Origin: Ophiura sarsii
Taxonomy: Eukaryota; Echinodermata; Ophiuroidea; Amphilepidida; Ophiuridae
Assembly (NCBI GenBank): GCA_035610835.1
Contig: CM069448.1
Coordinates: forward strand, 3,721,607-3,785,606
Length of the DNA stretch: 64,000 nucleotides
Direction of reading: 5' to 3'
Both the position numbers and the translations under genes were made by a program. Positions 45,424-55,355 of this stretch are shown one piece after another (the stretch's first letter is position 1; every line of letters starts with the position of its first letter). The notes under the pieces are model-generated. The model was not told where the DNA came from. It ran no database searches and worked only from the letters and a program-made list of their open reading frames with translations.

Positions 45424-46907
45424 ATGGGCTGATCATAAGAACCAGAACAAACTAATGTTGACAAATCCTTACTCCAATAAGCAGAAAGGAATTTTTATGA
45501 CATATAGTTATATATATATATTGGTTCAAAAACCTATTTTGTTTTTGACATCAATCATAATATCTCATCCTCCCGATTGATTAACAAACTGTTTTACCAT
45601 CAAAGCCATAAAACCAGTGGTATCCAACACCTGTGTCTCCTCCTGTCCTTTCCCACCATCCCCTCTGCTAGCTGATCTTCCATCATATCTGTAAGAGCTA
45701 TTATAGTTGAGCTAATGATACGCTTTTACATAAAATTCCCATTTGCTCATTTCAATTGGCCATACGTGTGGTGTTAACTTCCTGCCGTGCCACCATAAAG
45801 CTTTATGTCTATGTCTGTTTTTGTTTTCCTACTCTACCTAATCATCAATCAGAGCCAAGAACCAGTCAGGATAATTTTTATGATTATTAAAATGAATTAA
45901 AATGACTACAGTATAGAGCATGATTAAACTCATAAGCTTGAAATTGGAAACATGTTGCTGGTATCATTTGTTTTATCCCGGATAATTAAACTGATGAAGC
46001 TTTATTACTTTACAAACTAATTTGATAACATTGTATGAGATTTATTCTATATTATTTTATCTAAAGTCAGCACGAAAAGTCATGCCACCATTTGGGTTAC
46101 GACCAAATGGACGAAAGTGTTAAATTTACCATATAATTGTTAAAGGTATTTTATTAAAATCTTGTGCAGATTACAAATTTGAAATCATATGCAAAATTGT
46201 TCATAAATTGTTCAGACAGAGCTAACAATAAAATATTGTAGCCTATCTATAAAGTTATTTCATGATGCTCTCCAAAGAGTTTAAAAAAAATGGTAAGCCG
46301 TACCATTAAACTGAAGATGTTAGAGCTTGTCCTTTGACTTCTCCGGTCTGTTACAAAATGATTTAGCCAACTATCAAACGGAGTCCATTAAAACAAAATA
46401 AATTACGCCTTACACATAGCGCAAATCCCATGCTATGGAATGGCTGTGATGGAATTTTCAATATTTTCATGATATGTTTTTGGAAATTGGTTTGTTCCAC
46501 ATATCCTAAACATATTTACACCCAGTATGGACTTCAAATTAGTGAAAAACAAACAAAAACAATCACGCTATACTTTACTCATCTAAGTGCTGTCAGAGCA
46601 TATTCCAAGGAAAGCACCTCATTATCACTCCCATATTACATGGTAATGCGCTGTAGAGTATAAACCCACACACTCGCCATAAATGCTGCGTCAATCACTA
46701 GAATACGCTTTGAACTCACTGCACAGAGTTAGATGAATGTTGTAATACAAACAGACCAAAAGAGCAAAAGGGTTTTTACATTATCGTATTAAAATTATGG
46801 AGTACCAGAACCGACTATCTAAAAATTAAGTTTTCTTTTCAGCCTTTTTCAAAACTAAAATGTACCCTACTTTAAAATTCTACTCCTATTCAACCTAGGA
46901 GGTAACA
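45424..46907. other. unannotated AT-rich sequence
   Basis: No gene or shared repeat was recognised. A 77-aa frame at 46430-46663 has no motif. Confidence 0.4.
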
Positions 46908-47471
46908 TACAGTTCTCAAAATAAATAACTGACCAGGTAATAACTATGCTCTCAACTCCAAAACTATAGCTCTTACGAAAAAATATTAAACAATAAAGTT
47001 GTAAGGAAGTTGCTTTTCTTCAATTTGAGATATTACACATGAAGATTGAATGAATATTAAATCAGTTATGTGCCCAAAACCAAAACCAAGTCAGTTTTCA
47101 TTTTAATATTTTGTTTGACGACACGCAGCCTCGGACTAGCAACAGGCAGATTATTGATTAACTGGTAGCGATAACACACGGTTGATAGTAAGATGAGGAT
47201 TGGGGATGCATCAATTGATCAATGCAGCCCATACACATACCTGTCACACGGTCCTGCGTGTTCAAAACCCAAGTGTGAAAATGTATACTGCACTTTGTTC
47301 TACCCTTATCAATGTAGTGTTCTCAATTATTAACCGATCTTCATGAACAATATCTCAAATTGAAGAAAAGAGATTTCCTTACAGCTTTATAATTTAAATT
47401 TTTTAGAAGCTATAGTATTGGAGTTAAGAGTATATTTATTACTTGGTTAGTTACTTATTTTGAGGACTGTA
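46908..47471. mobile_element. TA-flanked element with ~145-bp inverted arms, copy A
   Basis: The 560-bp element (46910-47469) has TA on both sides. It has long inverted arms that include CAGTYCTCAAAATAARTAAC, ACTGACCAGGTAATAA, CTCCAAAACTATAG, TTCTTCAATTTGAGATATT and CATGAAGAT. Its centre contains CACACGCAGCCTCGGACTAG and ATTGATCAATGCAGCC. A second copy in the opposite orientation is at 61856-62798. At 47420-47434 the right arm contains GGAGTTAAGAGTATA, the uninterrupted version of the site where an F2 element has inserted in the other copy. Confidence 0.8.
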
Positions 47472-47880
47472 CATTTATATTTTATATCTATTTGATCATT
47501 TCCAATAAAATAACACCCAGTATTTCACCTGCTGCACCAACCATCCATCCCCTCTTTGGACTAATTTCTTTCAAGCACTATTGAACACAGCTTTATAGCA
47601 TTTTGTCTACTAAAAGTACATCGACACATATTAAAGTGATACATGAATGCTATTACTCCGTCATTCAAGGGTGTATTATATTAAACGATGGACAATGCAG
47701 CCATTATCTACGTTTGAATGGAAGTTCAAAATGATTTGATCGTATCAATAAGTAATGTACCCACCCTTACCAAAAACTAAACTGCTTGCTTGCTCTGATA
47801 GGCATATATAGAGTTGGGTATTTGATTGGTGGTATTTTACTACACACTGTCTCAGTTCAAATTTGGGAGGTGACATTAGC

Positions 47881-47948
47881 CCTGCCAGTCGGTCGGTCTG
47901 GTACTTTTGTATCTTTACCCACCCGATGCAAAAGTTACCTGTTATGGG
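47881..47948 (-). mobile_element. fragment of hAT-type MITE family CAGGKCTGGAA
   Basis: Read on the minus strand it gives CCCATAACAGGTAACTTTTG then GTGGGTAAAGATACAAAAGT and ACCGACTGGCAGG, matching the left half of the copy at 1045-1255. Both ends are missing, and the TAGGGGTGTGC repeat starts at its edge. Confidence 0.5.
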
Positions 47949-48328
47949 TAGGGGTGTGCCGCACAGGGTCTCAAAAAGGGGGGCTACAGTACTGAACTGA
48001 GTGGATTTTGTGATGAAAAATAGGGTCTTAGGAACTGATTTTTTCCAAAAAATAGGTCTTGAGAACTGGCCTATAGTTCAATTTTGATTGACAAAACGCA
48101 ACATTTTCAAAGAATTGGGGCTTTGGAACGCAAAATTTCGCGATTTTTGAATTTTCAATGAAATTGGGGTCTTAAGAACTGATGCAGGCTCAAAAGAGCT
48201 AGCAGCAGAGGGTGAAAAAGGTAAGAGCTAGCAGCAGAGGGTGAAAAAAGGGGGTGTTCAGCACGGCACATACCTATACCCTTTTCCAATGTCGGTGCCC
48301 CCCCCCCCCCCCCCCGGGTTATGGGCAG
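47947..48328. repeat. dispersed ~390-bp repeat TAGGGGTGTGC, copy 2
   Basis: It has the same order of blocks as 27238-27625, including GGGTCTTAGGAACTGATTTT, CTGATGCAGGCTCAAAAG, GGCACATACCTATACC and a C tract at 48298-48315. An internal unit (AGCTAGCAGCAGAGGGTGAA) is duplicated in tandem at 48196-48250. Confidence 0.7.
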
Positions 48329-48547
48329 GCAGGCGGATGCTATTTCCATGGATGATGAACCAGAGGGCGGCTCATGAAGATCTTATAGCAGCATCTGTAG
48401 GATGGCACATACAACAAAGTTGGATGGAGCAGATACAAAATGGGGGTGATGACTTTCCTTTTGACTATTGACTTTTGATGAAGGCATCATCTAATTCACA
48501 CCCCACTAAGGTCTGTGTTCTTAGAACACATCATCTAGTTTTAAATT

Positions 48548-48912
48548 TTAAAGGCATATTATGTGATCTTTTCCAGAGAGCGCCCTCTATTCATGATTTT
48601 CTTGCAGATTTACATTTTTTATCATAAATCGTACATACATTCCAAGTTACAGAGCGATATGATTCCTAATTACCTCAAAATCATGGTTTTAGAGTGAATT
48701 TAGACTAGAATAAAATAAGTTGTCGGATATCCGACAGTTTATTTTCACTCTAAACCATGATTTTGAAGTAATTAAGAATTGTATCGCCCTGTAACTTGGA
48801 ATGTATGTACGATTTATGATCAGAAATGTAAATCTGCAAGAAAATCTGCTTTCAATTTTATTTTTTGATGTTGAGGGCGCTCCATGGAAAGATCACATAA
48901 TACATCCTTTAA
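48548..48912. mobile_element. TTAA-flanked foldback MITE family F2, complete copy
   Basis: The 365-bp element is almost one long palindrome. The left arm is TTAAAGGCATATTATGTGAT, GCGCCCTCTATTCATGATTT, CAGATTTACATTT, GTACATACATTCCAAGTTAC, AGAGCGATA, ATCATGGTTTTAGAGTGAA. It folds onto the right arm around GTCGGATATCCGAC (about 48722). TTAA is at both ends (48548-48551 and 48909-48912). Such a structure would give a very stable hairpin when transcribed. Another complete copy is at 61898-62278 and a half copy at 63302-63490. Confidence 0.88.
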
Positions 48913-49430
48913 TTGTTCATTAAGAGACACCTTTTTTCAAAGCTACGGAGCTCAAACACAATGGTTCGAAAAAGGTATCTAACTTAGTCCTACCTTTTTT
49001 CATGTTCAATTAACCCTAACTTTACTACTACACTATTTGGTAGGGTGCCCTTCCTGTGGTGCGATCAGGCGGGCTAACATGAGATTTTCGAAGCTGACTC
49101 CAGGGCGCAGTGCAATCAGTTAGGGGACTTCCACACAGGTGATCCAGGTTCGATTCCCAGTCACAGTTGGACTTTCCCCCTAATTTGACCCATTTCCCCC
49201 TAGTTTTATCACCAAAACACGCCTTAAGGGTAGGGTTAGACAAAAAAGATGACTGATGGATTAGATTTTTTAACATGGGATGCATTCAATATATTTTTAA
49301 ACCTATGTTTCCATTACATCCTATTTTGTTTTAAATGAGAGGTCAGTAAACAATACTACTGATTCAACCGATGACATAAAAAGTACAAATTCAAAGAGTA
49401 ATAGCCTGTGCAATGGTATCATAAGACTCT
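48913..49430. other. unannotated spacer with a tRNA-like SINE candidate
   Basis: Apart from the candidate SINE head (see next entry) no feature was recognised here. Confidence 0.4.
49100..49290 (+). repeat. possible tRNA-derived SINE
   Basis: GGGCGCAGTGCAATCAGTTA resembles a polymerase III A box region. GGTTCGATTCC (49148-49158) is an exact B box about 45 bases later, and GATCCAGG/CCAG flanks it like a T stem. It does not fold as a complete tRNA, so a SINE head is the more likely reading. No second copy was seen in the window. Confidence 0.35.
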
Positions 49431-49665
49431 AAACACTTAGAGTCTGCAGACGACATTCCAAAACTTCACAAAATGTTTCAAACATGTCAAAAATAATTTC
49501 ATTACCATATTTGGAATCACCATGAGAATTGCATTGAAATAAGTACAAACATGCCTAGTATTGGTTCTGTAATCCTTGAGATAGATCTTGAAAGTTGGGA
49601 AAGGTTTCAGAAAAATCTGTTTTGTATAAAAATGGTAAAACTAATAGCTGCGTGGAAAGTGTTAA
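49431..49665. mobile_element. TTAA-flanked MITE family F1, copy 4 (left end damaged)
   Basis: The left end is reduced to AAACACTTAGAGTCTGCAGA, while the right end GCTGCGTGGAAAGTGTTAA is intact with TTAA at 49662-49665. The interior follows copy 1. Confidence 0.75.
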
Positions 49666-51590
49666 TGCACAAATTGGCAGAGCAACGCGGACTGCTCCTC
49701 TGACGACACATCACGCACTGATACACCTACATGGTAAATCTGCTAAATATGCAATGCGATCGTGCCTTAAAAATGCACCCGCCGCTCCGATACACCCTAT
49801 TAAGCATGATAAATCTTCTAAGATGCGGCGCGGCAGTTCCTCAAATCACACGACACTTATTCATCTCACTAGACAATACTTAAGTCTATTATGAAAACAG
49901 GTACAATAGATTTACGTCGACGACTACATCACCTATGAGATTTCATCCCCAATGCAAAACCTCTCCGCTAATGGCTATTCAAATAAACAATGCTTATTGT
50001 GTAGATACAATCAACATTGCATCGTCAGTCATAATCAACATTGCATCGTCAGTCATTACAATCAACTATTCCTAAGAATAACACCTGACGTGACAGCCAG
50101 TCAAACTAACGGTGAATAACATCAATATAGTCGTTCACCATGGCGATACGCACCATACAATAATATTAACAGATCTTTTAAGTGTCCCCTCAATCCATCT
50201 ACCGCTACTGATTAGTGACGATAAGAAAAGCAAGATTTCTTCGACTGCGGCTATTTATTAAATTGATCGGGCCATCGGCGCTATGATGCTAGTAACACTA
50301 GGCGTATAGGTATTGATTGTGTCAAAAGTAAACAATCCGAACCATTCAATCATCTTATACGACTATCTCGTTTTTATATAGGTGATTTTGTTAGGCACAG
50401 CAATGATGGTCCAGTCAACGAGTTGAACATCAGAAAGCTGAGTATGTATCTCTACTGGCCAGTAAGGGTGTTTGTTATATCAATACCTTTGGACGAGGAG
50501 TTGTAATGATTTTATGTGGATCTTTAGTTGATTTGATTAATATGAATTAAGCGTAACTTCCTGGGGATTACGTTAGATTTTCATGTGGATATTTGAGTCA
50601 AGGGTAGTATCCAGATTTCTCCAAATATTATGGTAAAGTAATTTTAATGGTAACCTGAATTTGACCCAAATAGTTCCTACTTTTGGCCTTATAAAAACCA
50701 AATTGCGTAAGTCATTCTATAAATGACCTCAATTTGGGAATATTTTAATGAAGATGTACCAATGAACATAACATCAATTCATTGAAGCAACCCAGAGTGA
50801 CCACATCATGGACTGTAATCAATACTAAAACAGTCCATGCCATCATTGACACCCTATATATCTTTTTATTCCATTTTTCTCTCAAGATTTCACAAAACAT
50901 TTAGGCCAATAGATTATACTTAATTTAATGGAAATATATAACTCAACTCTAGGTAATGAACGATGAAATTGTACTATTTGAGAATATTCATCATTCACAT
51001 AATTATAACATGAAGGTCAAACGTGACCAAATTAAAATTATTTTTCCATTTCGCATTTAAATATGGAGAGCCTAAATCCATTATCGAAAAACTGAAAAGA
51101 CCTTGATTATTTCTGCTCCTAATACAGTCTATATAATATTAATATAAAATAATGGTTTGCATCATTTAAACTGAACCAAAGACAGAATAAGAACACTCCA
51201 CCTAAGAGAGTTAGTGTGATTTAATTAGCGCTTGTAATAACCATATACGTTATTATACATACATGTATACACATAGGTGATTCATAAGTCCCGTTCTGTA
51301 ATGACTTGTTGTCTTCATATCGTAATATGTGTAACTAATAGCAAAATGGCTGTAACCACAGATAGCTCCCATTTGATAACTTAAAAAAGTAATCTTATGT
51401 GATTTTGTTTCTAAATGTTTACACTTATTTATTTTCTCTCTTAAAATGGAGTTTGACTTATCCGCAAAGACTTTCCTGGACCCATGAATATCTCCACCGT
51501 ATTTGCCATAAAAAACAGCACAGAACTTTACTTAGTTATAAAAGAAATCTGATTACAATTTTGGGAATTTGTCAACATTTTGTTTTTTAA
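49666..51590. other. unannotated non-coding sequence
   Basis: No gene was recognised. About 49670-50300 is CpG-containing and not repeated elsewhere in the window, apart from a small direct repeat CAACATTGCATCGTCAGTCA at about 50010-50055. The rest is AT-rich. Confidence 0.4.
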
Positions 51591-51872
51591 TTTTCATCAT
51601 AACGTATTCCCCACTACTTTGTATTTACTTATGCAGTTGTGATCATAACAGGAAACGCTGTAAACAGCGTTAACACATTCTATTTACGAACCAAAAAACA
51701 CCCGGAAAATAAACTGTCAGGTTCCACCAACTCATTTCTAAATTTTGATTTTATGTAATAAGGAAACATATTGCTCCGTTGCTTAGATGATATTTTAGTT
51801 TCATGTTTATAAATGTAAAATTCATTTAGGGGACAAAATCAGTGAAAACATTCGCATGATATGCCTTTTTAA
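51591..51872. mobile_element. F2-related element, long-left-half subfamily, copy 2
   Basis: It has TTTTCATCATAACG, ACAGCGTTAACACATTCTAT, TTACGAACCAAAAAACACCC, AATAAACTGTCAG, GTAATAAGGAAACATATTGC and the end GCATGATATGCCTTTTTAA, in the same order as 22790-23147. The terminal TTAA (51869-51872) is also the left boundary of F1 copy 5. Confidence 0.6.
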
Positions 51873-52116
51873 AGCACTTTCCACGTGGCAGGCATCTGTA
51901 GACGACATTCCAAAATGTTATAAAATGTTTCAAAAATGTCAAACTTATTCAATTTCATTACTATATTTGGAATCACCATGAGAAATACATTGAAATAAGT
52001 ACAAAAATGCCTAGTATTGGTTCAGTAATCCTTGACTCATGTTGGGAAAGATTTCTGAAGAAGAAAAAAAAATCTGTTTTGTATGGTAAAACCAATAACT
52101 GCGTGGAGAGTGTTAA
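51869..52116. mobile_element. TTAA-flanked MITE family F1, copy 5
   Basis: The left end TTAAAGCACTTTCCACGTGG carries two extra bases after TTAA. The right end CTGCGTGGAGAGTGTTAA has TTAA at 52113-52116. It abuts the F2-related element and shares its terminal TTAA. Confidence 0.8.
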
Positions 52117-53583
52117 GTTTCTTCCAATGTAGACTCAACAGGCAGAACTGTAAATTGGCACGCAGCAGCTATTTAAGATAGGACCCGATTACATTGACCA
52201 CTCAATATCCGATGTACGCGATGCAAACACGCATCATTTGAACGGTTTCAGGAAAACCACCCTGTGCAGTTAATTAGATATAGAGAAGATTTATTGACTT
52301 ATTTCATCCGTAGAACGGATGTACGATCGCAGATGCAAATAGGCGTAATTTTACACAAATGCTCTAGCGGTGTGATAATGGACATATTATGCCAACGCAT
52401 TCTGCTCCAATGGCTCAAATTAAAAATGCCTGATCAAATATGATCCAAGTGGGAATAATATTTTGTGTTGTTTTTTAAATTTAAATTTTGAGTTTGGACC
52501 GTTATTTATTCCAAAGCAATATTGATTATTAATTAGACGCAATTACAATACCGTACATAATTAAAGTTTCCATGGTTACAAAATAATTTAAGAACTTTTG
52601 AAATTAAATGCAATAGTATGCAAAAATAGTGAACAAGCCAATTCAGATATAAATCGTGGGTGTTCACAGGGTTTTTTAAAATCCAAACATTTTTAAAATT
52701 GACATATGTAATTCACCCCTACTTTAGTTAGGAGCCCATACTACCACCTCTTCATAACTATTTAACACTTTCAGGTTTAGTATAAATGCTTTTAACTATA
52801 TTCTCCTTGTTTTAAAAGTTGTTATGCCAAAAGATCTATCAACTAGGGAAGTTCCATACCACCATACAAACATGCCAGATCGATTTCCCCCTTTAAAACC
52901 ATCCATACCTTATTTAATTATTTAATAATGAGTTTTTTACCTTTCTACATCATCTAAACCAAAACAAACAACTCTATCAGAAAACTCATATTTACAGCCC
53001 GCGCCGCCCTTTACTGAAACTACATTAAAATTACGGTTCATCCAGCGTGTTCAGTGGTGTGTAAATACCCACCTATTCATCGCATTTTTTATAATTTTCT
53101 AGTTTTGTTTTTTACTCAATCAATCTATCCCACTATAGGATACTACAATAATATGTTACCATAGCAACTGGCAGATGGTCCTTGGATTGGATCTAGTGCT
53201 GTTATAATGGCTTCTAAGTCACGCCGTTGTGAACACGCACCCAGAGAAACCGACGGCCGATGACAGAGCCTTTTCATGTGTCATTCAATTTTATGTTTTC
53301 TTTTATAAGATATAAAAGTTTCTCCGCTTCATTGAGTAAACAATTAGTATTGCCTGGTTCAATATTGCTTTCTATATCAAAGTTGTCCAATGTCAGGATT
53401 GTAATTGACTATGCAGAGTATAATGAATGCTGGGATATACAAATATAGCCAAATAATCATAGATTTTGAGTGAACTCAGCCTTATTCTTACCAAATTTGT
53501 CGAGACTTCAATTTTCAATCTGAAATTTATGTAAAGATCAGATTAAGGCTCAGAAAATAGCTTGTACCAAAATGCACGAAGCA
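52117..53583. other. unannotated non-coding sequence
   Basis: No gene was recognised. It contains an X-box-like palindrome at 53155-53168. The region around 53150-53260 is GC-richer and not repeated elsewhere in the window. Confidence 0.4.
53155..53168. promoter_or_regulatory. X-box-like palindrome GTTACCATAGCAAC
   Basis: This exact fit to the RFX-factor consensus is followed by TGGCAGATGG. It is within a short GC-richer block, but no gene starts nearby in this window. Confidence 0.4.
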
Positions 53584-53585
53584 TC

Positions 53586-53790
53586 ATTGTAAAGCATGAC
53601 AATTACGCGTGCATTTTAATAACACGAATATACGGGGGCATCCAATTCACGAAATGTTCATGCATGCAAAAATTTGTTTCACGACTGCCAGCCAGTAAAG
53701 AACTTTGCAATCACGAAATTTTCATGACGAAAAATGACCATTATTGGTAATTCTCGAAAATGTCATGTCACAAAATTGTCATGCTTTACA
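53586..53790. mobile_element. palindromic MITE with TGTAAAGCATGACAATT ends
   Basis: TGTAAAGCATGACAATTACG on the left and AAATTGTCATGCTTTACA on the right are inverted copies about 205 bp apart. The interior repeats a CGAAATKTTCATG motif (near 53649, 53714 and 53754). Only one copy is present, and the target duplication is unclear. Confidence 0.6.
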
Positions 53791-53991
53791 GAGATTCCTC
53801 TTTTCATAAAACTTACAGGAAGAGATAATTATTTTTACACATTCAGCTCAATAATTACAATCAATTTTTAGTGATGTTTTAAAAGATTATGTTTTAAAAG
53901 ATACTGATTTAAAAGAAATTCTTAACATAACAGGCTGTGATTTCTTGGCAGGTGTCAAAGAAAGGCACATAAAGCTTTTGGTGAGAATGCC

Positions 53992-54557
53992 CAGAGAGGG
54001 CCAGGCTAGTCATCTAACCCTGGAGAGGGCCAGGCTAGTCATCTAACCCTGGAGAGGGCCAGGCTAGTCATCTAACCCTGGAGAGGGCCAGGCTAGTCAT
54101 CTGAACCGGAGAGGGCCAGGCTAGTCATCTGAACCGGAGAGGGCCAGGCTAGTCATCTGAACCGGAGAGGGCCAGGCTAGTCATCTAACCTGGAGAGGGC
54201 CAGGCTAGTCATCTAAACCGGAGAGGGCCAGGCTAGTCATCTAACCCTGGAGAGGGCCAGGCTAGTCATCTAACCCGGAGAGGGCCAGGCTAGTCATCTA
54301 ACCCTGGAGAGGGCCAGGCTAGTCATCTAACCCGGAGAGGGCCAGGCTAGTCATCTAACCCTGGAGAGGGCCAGGCTAGTCATCTAACCCTGGAGAGGGC
54401 CAGGCTAGTCATCTAACCCGGAGAGGGCCAGGCTAGTCATCTAACCCTGGAGAGGGCCAGGCTAGTCATCTAACCCGGAGAGGGCCAGGCTAGTCATCTA
54501 ACCCTGGAGAGGGCCAGGCTAGTCATCTGAACCGGAGAGGGCCAGGCTAGTCATCTA
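53992..54557. repeat. 27-29-bp minisatellite, 20 copies
   Basis: Twenty head-to-tail units of GAGAGGGCCAGGCTAGTCAT then CTAACCCTG. The core GAGAGGGCCAGGCTAGTCAT is virtually invariant. Units differ only in the tail: CTAACCCTG, CTAACCCG, CTGAACCG, CTAACCTG or CTAAACCG. Runs of one type (four CTAACCCTG, then three CTGAACCG) and later alternation of CTAACCCTG with CTAACCCG show growth by duplication of single and paired units. The homogeneity implies recent expansion. Confidence 0.95.
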
Positions 54558-54668
54558 GCAATAAGTTACCAGTATTACCATACTGTCCATTTCCAAGGCA
54601 AATTATGGCAAAACGTTTCCCTATGAAGAATTTGAACACAATTCTGGAATACCCTTCAAACTCTATGG

Positions 54669-55355
54669 GCCGTATTCTCGTACGTATTTAAATGTTGTTT
54701 TAAGCTTAACACTTGTTTAACTTTGACTTTAAACACATCGTTTAACTAAACGCAATGATCGAAAATTGGTTTAACTTGAACATGCGTCTAACTCACTGAA
54801 AAGTGTCTAACTTTAAACATCAGTACGGGGGTAGTTTAACTCACGTTTAACTAAACTTGTGCACTAATTATACACCTTGAATGATTACTCAACTGTGCCC
54901 AGTGCAAGCTGATGTGCAGATCATGTAGTCTTAAAAATGCATTTGAGGAATTCGGTTAATATCTATTCGGTCGATATCTATTGTCCCATTTGGGCCATAA
55001 TAAATTGAATACTTGTATGCAGTGAACTCACGACCACTCTGGGGACAAGATTTGCAGTTTTAAAATTGGGTTTTGTTAAACACATTGTTTAAAAGATGTG
55101 GCGCAGATCCCGGGGGGACGGACACGTCCCCCCCACTTCCTGACACAATATCAAATGTCCCCCCCCCCCACTTTTTGTGGCGATCTAGTGAAAAAATGGC
55201 AATGTCCCCCCCACTTTCAAGATTGTCTAGTGAAAAAATGGCAATGTCCCCCCCACTTTCAAGATTGGATCTGCCCCCTTGCTCATGTTTAATTTAGACA
55301 CAAATTTAGTTAGACACAGTTTTAAGCTAAAACCGTATTTAAAACGAGAATACGG
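54669..55355. mobile_element. inverted-repeat element GGMCCGTATTCTCG
   Basis: The left end GGCCGTATTCTCG, then TTTTAAGCTTAACACTTGTT, is inverted at the right as ACAGTTTTAAGCTAAAAC, ACGAGAATACGGTCC. TATG lies outside both ends (about 54664-54667 and right after 55355), which may be a short target duplication. GTTTAACT-type motifs are repeated many times inside the left arm. A second GC-rich element (55093-55275) is nested within. Confidence 0.6.
55093..55275. repeat. nested GC-rich element with 46-bp tandem unit
   Basis: GCAGATCC near the left (55103) and GGATCTGC at the right (55266) are inverted. Inside are C tracts and a tandem duplication of TCTAGTGAAAAAATGGCAAT followed by GTCCCCCCCACTTTCAAGAT, about 46 bp per unit. 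It lies within the element at 54669-55355. The overlapping frames are repeat artefacts. Confidence 0.55.

Noticed and set aside
53992..54557. CRISPR-like array of short repeats
   Set aside because: Units are head to tail with no unique spacers, and the surrounding sequence is animal nuclear DNA. It is a minisatellite.
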